5,563 bases of DNA from Desulfobulbaceae bacterium (GTDB lineage Bacteria; Desulfobacterota; Desulfobulbia; Desulfobulbales; Desulfocapsaceae): the NCBI GenBank assembly GCA_030632405.1, contig DAOVUU010000202.1, positions 1-5,563 of the forward strand. Direction: 5' to 3'. Numbering within the stretch: the first letter of the stretch is position 1; each line of letters starts with the position of its first letter. The notes under the pieces are model-generated. The model made no database searches. It was not told where the DNA came from and was given only the letters and a program-made list of their open reading frames with translations. The position numbers and the translations under genes were made by a program. This document shows positions 1 to 5,563 of the stretch, one piece after another.

Positions 1-1586
1 ATTGCCCAGAGCCATGGTTCAAAACGCGTTTCATCGCTCATCACATTCTGCAGAAAATAAAGCTGCTCAATTCCTCTTCCGAGTAGAGGCGGGTTGCCAG
101 GCAAAGTATTGGTGCCTGAAGAGGGCGACTCTGATGAAAAGCTCTCAGAATATTCCATGCTGCTGATAGCATTTTTCTTTTTCTCCATCAATTTTTTAAT
201 ATCTTTTTTTGAAATCGGCCCCTTGAGGTACGACATCACCCATCTGGTTTCAAAAAGCAACGGCTCTTCAATATGGACTGAGTTCAGGAGGAACTGCCTC
301 CCTTTCATATCAGAAAGCAGCGACCTGACAAGACGAACATCAAGATTACCATCACTCGCGCCAACTATGCCCTCTACAACCCGGTCCTGATCCTGACTGG
401 TCTGCAGTCTCCCCACAAACCATGTACCAATATTTGATAGACCTTTATAATCCAGATCAACCGGATTTTGCGTCGCAAGTACTATACCCACACCAAACGC
501 CCGAGCCTGCTTTAACAGCAACAGCATCGGTTTTTTAGATGGTGGATTTGCGGTCGGCGGAAAATAGCCAAAGATCTCATCCATATAAAGAAGGGCCTTT
601 AAAGACGAGCTCCCCTGCTGTCTACGCATCCAGCCGGTAAACTGGTTAAGCAGCATGGTGACAAAAAACATCCGCTCGGTTTCACTGAGATGAGCAATGG
701 AAAAAATAGCTGTCTGTGGTCTACCGCTTTCAGAATAGAGAATTCTCTGAATATCCAGTGGAACACCCTGTGTCCAGGCTGCAAAAGTTGGACTTGCCAG
801 AATATTATTGAGACCCATGGCAAGATCCATCCGTTTGGACTGTCCATAGAATGTATCCAGAGGAAAAACACCCACCCTGTCAAAAGGAGGATTAACTATA
901 TTGCCAATAAGATCTTCAAGAGAGAGATTTTCTCCCTTTCGCCAGAAATAGAGCAACAGAGAACTGAGCAGGATATGTTCACGGCTCTGCAGAGGGTCGC
1001 CTGTCACGTCAATCAGGGCAAGAAGGCTGGTTGTGGTGGAATTTACAAGGCTGTTCAGCGTATCTGTATCGTTTAGTATTTTTTCAGCGGGAGCATTAAA
1101 GCTACTGAGCACTGAAACCGAGACCCCTGCAGTGGACCCCGGAGTATAGATGGTCATATCCGTTTTTTCTCTCAGCATACGGATACGATCTCCTGACTGT
1201 CCCCATGAGGCGAGCCCGCTTCTCCAGGTTTGGGCTACCTGTTCAGCATAATCCTCTGTTGATAAATCTTTTGCCGCAGCCGATGCAGGATCAATCCATT
1301 CGTAAAAATCCCCGGCTCGAAGATCGGGAAAAGAGAGCAGCAGATTACCCATATCGCCCTTGGGATCGATTATAATTGAGGGCACATTATCCATTATTGC
1401 CTCTTCAATAAGTGCAATACCAAGACCTGTCTTGCCGCTTCCTGTCATCCCAATTATTGCTGCATGGGTTGTGAGGTTTTTATTTTTGTACAAAAGGGGG
1501 AGGTGCGAGGATTCATGGCCATCGATATCCAGTTCTCTACCAAGAAAAAACAGGCCCAGCTTTTCGTACGGATATTGATTCTCCAC
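1..1586 (-). CDS. HerA/FtsK-type P-loop ATPase of unknown function, 3' end outside window
   Basis: The gene is open for 528 codons without a stop or frameshift and runs off the left edge, so its C-terminus is missing. The start is a GTG preceded by a strong AGGGAGGA ribosome binding site 6 nt away; no in-frame ATG lies just upstream. The protein has a Walker A motif GMTGSGKT at residues 46-53, followed by an IIIDPKGD segment typical of HerA/VirB4/FtsK-like ATPases. A Walker B motif LLYMDE ends at D336-E337, with FGYFPPTANPP after it. The ATQNP segment at 371-375 and the arginine of the FVGRLQT segment (R393) fit a sensor and an arginine finger. A Ser/Pro-rich linker near residues 478-503 precedes a further C-terminal part. 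I recall this as a widespread bacterial family annotated only as ATP-binding or HerA-like protein. No signal peptide or membrane segment is seen, so it is probably cytoplasmic. DNA translocation or helicase activity is inferred from the fold only. It is transcribed away from the nqr operon. Confidence 0.88.
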   Translation of the reverse strand, partial: MENQYPYEKLGLFFLGRELDIDGHESSHLPLLYKNKNLTTHAAIIGMTGSGKTGLGIALIEEAIMDNVPSIIIDPKGDMGNLLLSFPDLRAGDFYEWIDPASAAAKDLSTEDYAEQVAQTWRSGLASWGQSGDRIRMLREKTDMTIYTPGSTAGVSVSVLSSFNAPAEKILNDTDTLNSLVNSTTTSLLALIDVTGDPLQSREHILLSSLLLYFWRKGENLSLEDLIGNIVNPPFDRVGVFPLDTFYGQSKRMDLAMGLNNILASPTFAAWTQGVPLDIQRILYSESGRPQTAIFSIAHLSETERMFFVTMLLNQFTGWMRRQQGSSSLKALLYMDEIFGYFPPTANPPSKKPMLLLLKQARAFGVGIVLATQNPVDLDYKGLSNIGTWFVGRLQTSQDQDRVVEGIVGASDGNLDVRLVRSLLSDMKGRQFLLNSVHIEEPLLFETRWVMSYLKGPISKKDIKKLMEKKKNAISSMEYSESFSSESPSSGTNTLPGNPPLLGRGIEQLYFLQNVMSDETRFEPWLWA

Positions 1587-1592
1587 GATAAT

Positions 1593-1600
1593 TCCTCCCT
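1593..1600 (-). promoter_or_regulatory. Ribosome binding site of the HerA-like ATPase gene
   Basis: Read on the minus strand this is AGGGAGGA, a near-ideal Shine-Dalgarno sequence, 6 nt before a GTG at 1586-1584. It decides the start codon, because the only nearby ATG (1603-1601) is out of frame. Confidence 0.8.
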
Positions 1601-1735
1601 CATTAAAAAGTTTAATAACAAGACATCCGCACATCCTAGTCGTTTGTCAAGAGGTGCTCAATTCTTTTATCAATTTTTTCCTTTACCACACCATAGTCAG
1701 CCTCTAGTATTTTTCAGAATAATTGTTATTAGTAA

Positions 1736-1764
1736 TTGATCTCAAGAAACTTTGTCAATATAGT
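1736..1764 (+). promoter_or_regulatory. Candidate sigma70-type promoter for the apbE-nqr operon
   Basis: TTGATC at 1736-1741 and TATAGT at 1759-1764 are separated by 17 nt. The first matches TTGACA at 4 of 6 positions and the second matches TATAAT at 5 of 6. An AT-rich tract just upstream could serve as an UP element. Transcription would start near 1771, giving a 5' leader of about 55 nt before the apbE ATG. This is pattern matching only; chance matches are common in AT-rich DNA. Confidence 0.35.
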
Positions 1765-1771
1765 AGCCAGT

Positions 1772-1787
1772 GATAAGCATTCTTATC
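1772..1787. repeat. Perfect inverted repeat GATAAG-CATT-CTTATC, possible operator
   Basis: Two perfect 6-bp arms flank a 4-nt spacer, giving a 16-bp dyad. It sits directly at or after the predicted transcription start of the candidate promoter, where a repressor dimer could block transcription; a weak leader hairpin is the alternative. The GATAA/TTATC ends recall the outer parts of a Fur box, but the spacing is too short for the classical 19-bp site, so I do not assign a regulator. Confidence 0.4.
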
Positions 1788-1813
1788 CATCAAAATCAGA
1801 TAAAATCTCCTTC

Positions 1814-1818
1814 AAGGA
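1814..1818 (+). promoter_or_regulatory. Ribosome binding site of apbE
   Basis: AAGGA lies 7 nt before the ATG at 1826. It favours this start over the in-frame TTG at 1736, which has no Shine-Dalgarno sequence and would overlap the candidate promoter. Confidence 0.65.
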
Positions 1819-1825
1819 TATCCCC

Positions 1826-2848
1826 ATGGATCAAGAGACGAGAATACCGGCCAATCTTAATCGACGCAGGTTTATGCAGCTTGTCGCCGTAGCCGGAGCA
1901 ACTGCAACCTGCTGGAAACTGGGGTTTCTAGGTACAGGTAAGCCTCTACAGTCAGCTCACCGAAGTCAACCTATCATGGGTACAGTACTCAATCTCACTG
2001 TCTATGGACCGGATCGTGATGGTTGCGAAGAGGCACTCAACAAAACCATTGAAAAGATGGTAACACTAGAATCACAGCTGAGCAGACATATGGCGACGAG
2101 TGAGCTTTCGCTCCTCAACAGGAAGGGCAGTCTGCCCAACCCGAGTACAGATATCTTAGAGGTGCTCACTCTGGCTGAGGATATCAGTAAAAAGAGTTCT
2201 GGAAACTTCGATGTAACGATTCTCCCTCTTCTTCTGATGCACGAGTCAATCCGCGGGGAAAACGAACATCCCGACCAACAGCAGCTGACAAATGCAAAAC
2301 AGCTTGGCGGTTTTGAAAATGTTAACCTGGCCAGAGATTTGATCCGATTTGAAAAACCCGGCATGGGAATTTCTCTTGACGGTATCGGTAAGGGCTACAT
2401 CGTCGACAGAGGGGTTGATATCCTGAAAAATCACGGATTCAATAATGTTTATGTTGAAGCGGGGGGCGATCTTATGGTCTCAGGACGGAAAAACAACCGC
2501 GATCCCTGGCGTATCGGCCTGCGTGATCCCCGGGGGAAAGATCGCAAACCAACCGTAATTGAGGTGAGCGACAGGGCAGTGGCCACATCCGGCGATTACT
2601 TCCAGGCTTTCACCCCTGACCTGAAGCATCATCATATCATTCATCCGAAAGAAGGTTTTTCACCGCAGGAACTTGCAAGTTGTACCATTACAGCGCCCAA
2701 TACTGCCCTGGCAGACGGGTTGGCAACTGCTGTCATGGTTTTGGGAAAGGATGACGGCCTTGACCTGATTGAATCGATGGACGAATGTGAAGGGTATGTC
2801 GTTGACAAAAACCACAAAAATATTAACACCGCAGGTTTTTTCGGTTGA
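1826..2848 (+). CDS. apbE: FAD:protein FMN transferase (ApbE family)
   Basis: ApbE transfers FMN from FAD to a threonine of target proteins in an Mg2+-dependent reaction; here the likely targets are NqrB and NqrC encoded just downstream. With the ATG at 1826 the protein has 340 residues, normal for the family. A twin-arginine-like signal, NRRRFMQL at residues 12-19, is followed by an alanine-rich hydrophobic stretch to about 36, which points to export and periplasmic action. No clear cleavage site or lipobox is seen, since the residue before C29 is Thr, so the segment may stay as an anchor. Family motifs appear in order: PIMGT (49-53), SGNFDVT (125-131), SLDGIGKGYIVD (183-194), VEAGGD (210-215), ATSGDY (253-258), HHIIHP (269-274) and ALADGLATA (294-302). 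D297 and T301 in the last motif match the metal-binding pair. The SLDG sequence differs from the commoner DLGG. The stop codon is 1 nt before the nqrA ATG. Confidence 0.93.
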   Translation: MDQETRIPANLNRRRFMQLVAVAGATATCWKLGFLGTGKPLQSAHRSQPIMGTVLNLTVYGPDRDGCEEALNKTIEKMVTLESQLSRHMATSELSLLNRKGSLPNPSTDILEVLTLAEDISKKSSGNFDVTILPLLLMHESIRGENEHPDQQQLTNAKQLGGFENVNLARDLIRFEKPGMGISLDGIGKGYIVDRGVDILKNHGFNNVYVEAGGDLMVSGRKNNRDPWRIGLRDPRGKDRKPTVIEVSDRAVATSGDYFQAFTPDLKHHHIIHPKEGFSPQELASCTITAPNTALADGLATAVMVLGKDDGLDLIESMDECEGYVVDKNHKNINTAGFFG

Positions 2849-2849
2849 T

Positions 2850-4199
2850 ATGAAGATTATTCAGACAAGCAAAGGACTGGACATCCCCATATCCGGCCAG
2901 CCGGAACAGAAAATAAGACAGAGCAACCAGGTCAGGAAAGTTGCCCTTATCGGTGATGATTATATAGGTATGAGACCCACCATGCTGGTGAGTGAAGGAG
3001 ACCGGGTCAAAACAGGTCAACAGCTTTTTACTGATAAGAAAAACGAGGGTATCACCTTTACCTCCCCCGGCTGTGGTGTTGTGCATTCAATAAACAGAGG
3101 CGCAAAACGAAAATTTGAATCCCTTATTATTGAACTGGATGGAGAGGAAAGCATCCACTTCTCTCCCCCATCGCCCACCCGAATTGAAGAAACGGATCCG
3201 GAGGAGATCCGTACCCTGCTCATTGACTCCGGGCTATGGACAGGTTTTCGTACCCGTCCATACGGTAAGATACCCGGCGTTTTGGCCACCCCAGCTTCTC
3301 TCTTTATAACCGCAGCCGAGACATCCCCACTGGCAGCAGATCCACAGATCATCATTGGCCACTATGAAAAAGAATACCAGCTTGGGCTGAGAGTTCTCAA
3401 GCGATTCATGCCTGTACCTATCCACTATTGCACAGGTGCAGAAAAGTTACTCCCGACAGAAGAACTTGACGGTATCAACTACTATTCATTTCAAGGCCCC
3501 CATCCAGCCGGTCTGCCATCCACCCATATCCACTTTATCGATCCGGTACATGAAGCAAAAAGTGTCTGGCATATCGGCTATCAGGATGTTATCGGTATTG
3601 GCCATCTGTTTACTACAGGCTCCCTTTCAACGGAAAAAATAGTTTCCCTGGCGGGTCCGGCGACCCTCAACCCATCCCTGGTCATAACTCGCCCCGGAGC
3701 ATTTCTGCCAGAGCTCTGCAGGCAGGAAATCACCCTGGATGAACTGCGAATTGTTTCCGGTTCTGTCCTCAGCGGCCGTGAATCGACAGGTAATTTTTCT
3801 TTCCTTGGCCGCTACCATGACCAGGTATCGGTACTTGTTGACAGCAGCGGGCGCTCATTTTTCAATTGGGCAATGCCTGGAAAAGATCGTTTTTCTATCA
3901 AGCCCGTTTTCAGTTCAGCACTGAAAAAGCATCTGGCAATTCCCTTTAACACCGCTCTATGGGGAGGAAAACGCGCAATATTCCCACTGGACACGTACGA
4001 TCAGGTGATGCCCCTTGATATTATTGCAACTTCACTGCTGAAAGCTCTCTCTACTGGGGATACGGAAAAATCAAAAGATCTCGGTTGCCTGGAACTGATT
4101 GAAGACGATGTCGCACTCTGCGGTTTTGTCTGCGCGGGAAAAAATGAATTCAGTACAGCCCTGCGCCAGGTGCTCAGTGATATTGAACTCGGTTACTGA
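2850..4199 (+). CDS. nqrA: Na+-translocating NADH:quinone reductase subunit A
   Basis: NqrA is the large cytoplasmic subunit of the Na+-NQR pump; it docks on the membrane subunits and has been linked to quinone binding. The 449 residues are close to the Vibrio protein as I recall it (about 446), and the two align along their length. Diagnostic segments are KGLDIPISG (8-16), YIGMRPTM (38-45), LWTGFRTRPYGKIP (129-142), GPHPAGLPSTHIHFIDPV (216-233), WHIGYQDVIGIG (240-251), LFTTG (253-257), SLAGP (266-270), RIVSGSVLSG (300-309) and VMPLDII (386-392). The C-terminus keeps the cysteine pattern C413, C424, C428 in the LGCLEL/CGFVCAGKN region, a relic shared with RnfC-type proteins. The ATG at 2850 is chosen because the family begins with a short strand leading into KGLDIPI. 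An in-frame ATG at 2769 would add 27 residues that come from the 3' end of apbE and is rejected. No good Shine-Dalgarno sequence is present, so translation is probably coupled to apbE. Confidence 0.96.
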   Translation: MKIIQTSKGLDIPISGQPEQKIRQSNQVRKVALIGDDYIGMRPTMLVSEGDRVKTGQQLFTDKKNEGITFTSPGCGVVHSINRGAKRKFESLIIELDGEESIHFSPPSPTRIEETDPEEIRTLLIDSGLWTGFRTRPYGKIPGVLATPASLFITAAETSPLAADPQIIIGHYEKEYQLGLRVLKRFMPVPIHYCTGAEKLLPTEELDGINYYSFQGPHPAGLPSTHIHFIDPVHEAKSVWHIGYQDVIGIGHLFTTGSLSTEKIVSLAGPATLNPSLVITRPGAFLPELCRQEITLDELRIVSGSVLSGRESTGNFSFLGRYHDQVSVLVDSSGRSFFNWAMPGKDRFSIKPVFSSALKKHLAIPFNTALWGGKRAIFPLDTYDQVMPLDIIATSLLKALSTGDTEKSKDLGCLELIEDDVALCGFVCAGKNEFSTALRQVLSDIELGY

Positions 4200-4247
4200 C
4201 CATGACAAGAACACACCAGCCTTTAGCTTTTAGCCTATATAACACAA
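4200..4247 (+). other. nqrA-nqrB spacer lacking a Shine-Dalgarno sequence
   Basis: The 48 nt between the nqrA stop and the nqrB ATG contain no AGG/GAG-type ribosome binding site; the last 20 nt are AT-rich (AGCCTATATAACACAA). An ATG at 4202, 2 nt after the nqrA stop, opens a 20-codon reading frame that ends at 4264, so it runs past the nqrB start in another frame. It may be a coupling device or mere chance. No terminator-like hairpin is seen. Confidence 0.45.
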
Positions 4248-5456
4248 ATGAAACTACTGAGTAAAATATTTGAAGATGCCGGACGTCACTTTGAAAAGGG
4301 AGCACGGTTTGAGCTGCTGTATCCACTCTACGAAGCCTTTGACTCCTTCCTCTTCGGCAGCAACCAGACCACAGCATCGGCCCCCCATGTAAGGGATTCA
4401 ATAGATCTGAAGAGGATAATGACCACCGTAATCATTGCTCTGATTCCCTGCGTATTCATGGCGATGTGGAACACCGGCTATCAAGCCAACTCAGCCATTG
4501 AAGCCATGGGGCTTTCCGGACCTGATGGATGGCGTGGCAGTATCATGACTCTGATCGGCTGCGATCCGCACAGCCTGATCTCAAATTTCACCCACGGGGC
4601 GCTCTATTTTCTGCCGATTTACCTGGTCACCCTGCTTGTCGGTTCTGTCTGGGAGGGTGTCTTCAACCTTATCCGAGGCCATGAATTTTCAGAGGCCTTC
4701 CTGGTCACCAGCCTCCTTTTTGCCTTAATCCTGCCACCGACGATTCCCCTCTGGCAGGTAGCTGCGGGAATCAGTTTTGGTGTTATCTTTGCAAAAGAAG
4801 TTTTCGGTGGTGTCGGTCAGAATTTTATGAACCCGGCACTGGCCGCCAGAGCCTTCATCTTTTTTGCCTACCCTGCCCAGATAACAGGGGACAGCATATG
4901 GACGGGTGTAGATGGCGTCACCGCCGCAACCGCTCTCAGTCAGTTTGCAGCAGCCGAAGCAGGTGAAACGATGAATGCTGTTTCCGTCACCTGGCTCCAG
5001 TCCTTTATCGGCACAATACCCGGTTCCATGGGCGAGACCTCGACCCTTGCCTGTCTGTTCGGTGCCTTTATTCTGCTTATCACAGGTATTGCCTCCTGGC
5101 GAATTATGGTATCGATGTTGCTCGGCGGGCTCATCTGCTCCATGTTTTTCTGGATCCAGGGAAGTGAAATAAATCCGATGTATGCAATCCCGCCCCACTG
5201 GCATTTAGTACTGGGAGGCTTCGCTTTCGGATTGGTGTTTATGGCCACAGACCCGGTGTCCGCAGCCCACACACCGACGGGACAATGGCTCTACGGCCTG
5301 CTGATTGGTGTACTGTCCATCCTCATCAGGGTTGCCAACCCCGCTTTCCCCGAAGGAGTCATGCTCGCTATTCTGCTGGGAAATGTTTTTGCACCTCTAT
5401 TTGATTATTTTGTAATCCAGGCCAACATAAAGAGGAGGAAGTTACGTCATGGCTGA
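4248..5456 (+). CDS. nqrB: Na+-translocating NADH:quinone reductase subunit B
   Basis: NqrB is the main membrane subunit of Na+-NQR. It carries a covalent FMN and riboflavin and takes part in Na+ transport and quinone reduction. The 402 residues fit the family (Vibrio about 415). A cytoplasmic N-terminus (1-55, with [12 protein letters not shown] at 47-58) is followed by many hydrophobic segments, among them about 57-73, 117-137, 149-163, 168-184, 265-282, 286-302, 318-333 and 348-362. Diagnostic segments include [20 protein letters not shown] (151-170), [20 protein letters not shown] (181-200), [11 protein letters not shown] (205-215), [12 protein letters not shown] (317-328) and [10 protein letters not shown] (331-340). 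The flavinylation site is DGVTAAT at 222-228, with T228 as the expected FMN acceptor, equivalent to Vibrio T236. E136 matches the acid E144 near the Vibrio quinone site. The start agrees with the family N-terminus although no Shine-Dalgarno sequence precedes it. The gene overlaps nqrC by 8 nt. Confidence 0.96.
   Translation: MKLLSKIFEDAGRHFEKGARFELLYPLYEAFDSFLFGSNQTTASAPHVRDSIDLKRIMTTVIIALIPCVFMAMWNTGYQANSAIEAMGLSGPDGWRGSIMTLIGCDPHSLISNFTHGALYFLPIYLVTLLVGSVWEGVFNLIRGHEFSEAFLVTSLLFALILPPTIPLWQVAAGISFGVIFAKEVFGGVGQNFMNPALAARAFIFFAYPAQITGDSIWTGVDGVTAATALSQFAAAEAGETMNAVSVTWLQSFIGTIPGSMGETSTLACLFGAFILLITGIASWRIMVSMLLGGLICSMFFWIQGSEINPMYAIPPHWHLVLGGFAFGLVFMATDPVSAAHTPTGQWLYGLLIGVLSILIRVANPAFPEGVMLAILLGNVFAPLFDYFVIQANIKRRKLRHG
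5433..5438 (+). promoter_or_regulatory. Ribosome binding site of nqrC inside nqrB
   Basis: A perfect AGGAGG lies within the last codons of nqrB, 10 nt before the nqrC ATG at 5449. It supports that start and shows that nqrC has its own strong initiation signal, unlike nqrA and nqrB. Confidence 0.75.
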
Positions 5457-5563
5457 AGAACCCGCTGCCAAACCTTTTTATTCCGTTCTTATCCTCGCCT
5501 TTGTCTGCTCGGCCCTTGTCGCCGGTGCGGCGGTTGGTCTCCGTCCCATGCAGGAAGCGAATC
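5449..5563 (+). CDS. nqrC: Na+-translocating NADH:quinone reductase subunit C, N-terminal part
   Basis: Only the first 38 codons are in the window. The product begins with a short polar stretch (MAEEPAAKP) and one hydrophobic segment at about residues 10-30, followed by GLRPMQEAN. The AAVGLR pattern after a single N-terminal membrane helix matches the start of NqrC, which anchors a periplasmic domain carrying a covalent FMN; the acceptor threonine lies beyond the window. Identity rests on this short motif plus the position directly after nqrB, with the usual nqrABC order. The start overlaps the end of nqrB by 8 nt, consistent with one transcript and coupled translation. Confidence 0.88.
   Translation, partial: MAEEPAAKPFYSVLILAFVCSALVAGAAVGLRPMQEAN

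Larger units (their letters stand above)
1587..1825. other. Divergent intergenic region between the ATPase gene and apbE
   Basis: This 239-bp, AT-rich stretch separates two divergently transcribed genes and must hold promoters for both. Towards apbE it contains an AT-rich tract with an AATAA-TTG-TTATT inverted repeat (1718-1730), a candidate promoter, a 16-bp inverted repeat and the apbE ribosome binding site. Towards the ATPase gene, a TTGACA sequence occurs on the minus strand at 1650-1645, but no convincing -10 hexamer follows at 16-18 nt, so I do not call a promoter there. No tRNA, small conserved ORF or terminator is evident. Confidence 0.7.

Noticed and set aside
690..1076. A 128-codon plus-strand reading frame, and a shorter one at 94-390
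   Set aside because: Both lie opposite the well-supported ATPase gene on the minus strand, and their translations show no recognisable domain.
1645..1650. TTGACA on the minus strand as -35 of the ATPase gene
   Set aside because: The hexamer is perfect, but no acceptable -10 occurs at 16-18 nt, so a promoter cannot be called.
1360..1739. Two overlapping plus-strand frames near the ATPase start and intergenic region
   Set aside because: They overlap the Walker A coding region and its ribosome binding site on the other strand; their protein sequences look like random translation.
1736..1825. Longer apbE start at TTG 1736 (30 extra residues)
   Set aside because: No ribosome binding site precedes it, the extra residues would sit before the signal peptide, and the region looks like promoter DNA.
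2769..2849. Longer nqrA start at ATG 2769
   Set aside because: It lies inside apbE in another frame, and the extra 27 residues have no counterpart in NqrA.
3193..3211. Inverted repeat CGGATC...GATCCG in nqrA
   Set aside because: It encodes a normal TDPEEIR segment and sits mid-gene; it is most likely a by-product of codon choice.
4725..5272. Minus-strand reading frames opposite nqrB, up to 159 codons
   Set aside because: They lie opposite a conserved membrane protein gene and show cysteine/glycine-rich, unstructured translations typical of antisense shadows.

Overview
The window carries one end of a Na+-translocating NADH:quinone oxidoreductase (Na+-NQR) operon, and a large ATPase gene transcribed in the opposite direction. 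The organism is a Gram-negative bacterium of moderate GC content, since Na+-NQR and an exported flavin transferase imply an energised inner membrane and a periplasm. The style of the ATPase and of the apbE-nqr layout suggests a marine Desulfobacterota (Desulfobulbales-like) sulfate reducer. That is an impression from remembered sequences, not something the window proves.

Layout. Positions 1-1586 on the minus strand hold the first 528 codons of a HerA/FtsK-type P-loop ATPase of unknown function; its C-terminus lies outside the window. Positions 1587-1825 are a divergent intergenic region with a candidate promoter, a short perfect inverted repeat and the ribosome binding sites of both flanking genes. 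From 1826 onward, on the plus strand, come apbE (FAD:protein FMN transferase), nqrA, nqrB and the first 38 codons of nqrC. Spacing is tight: 1 nt between apbE and nqrA, 48 nt between nqrA and nqrB, and an 8-nt overlap between nqrB and nqrC. No RNA gene, insertion sequence, CRISPR array or intrinsic terminator is visible.

How the genes work together. NqrA is the cytoplasmic subunit of the pump. NqrB is the membrane subunit with a threonine-linked FMN, and NqrC carries a second covalent FMN. ApbE is the enzyme that attaches these FMNs, so the operon begins with the maturation factor for two of its own products. The pump couples NADH oxidation by quinone to Na+ export. The rest of the operon (nqrC remainder, and probably nqrDEF) should lie downstream.

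I see no new biological system here. The points worth a second look are the operator-like repeat before apbE, residue changes at two functional sites of NqrB, unusual translation starts for nqrA and nqrB, and the uncharacterised divergent ATPase.
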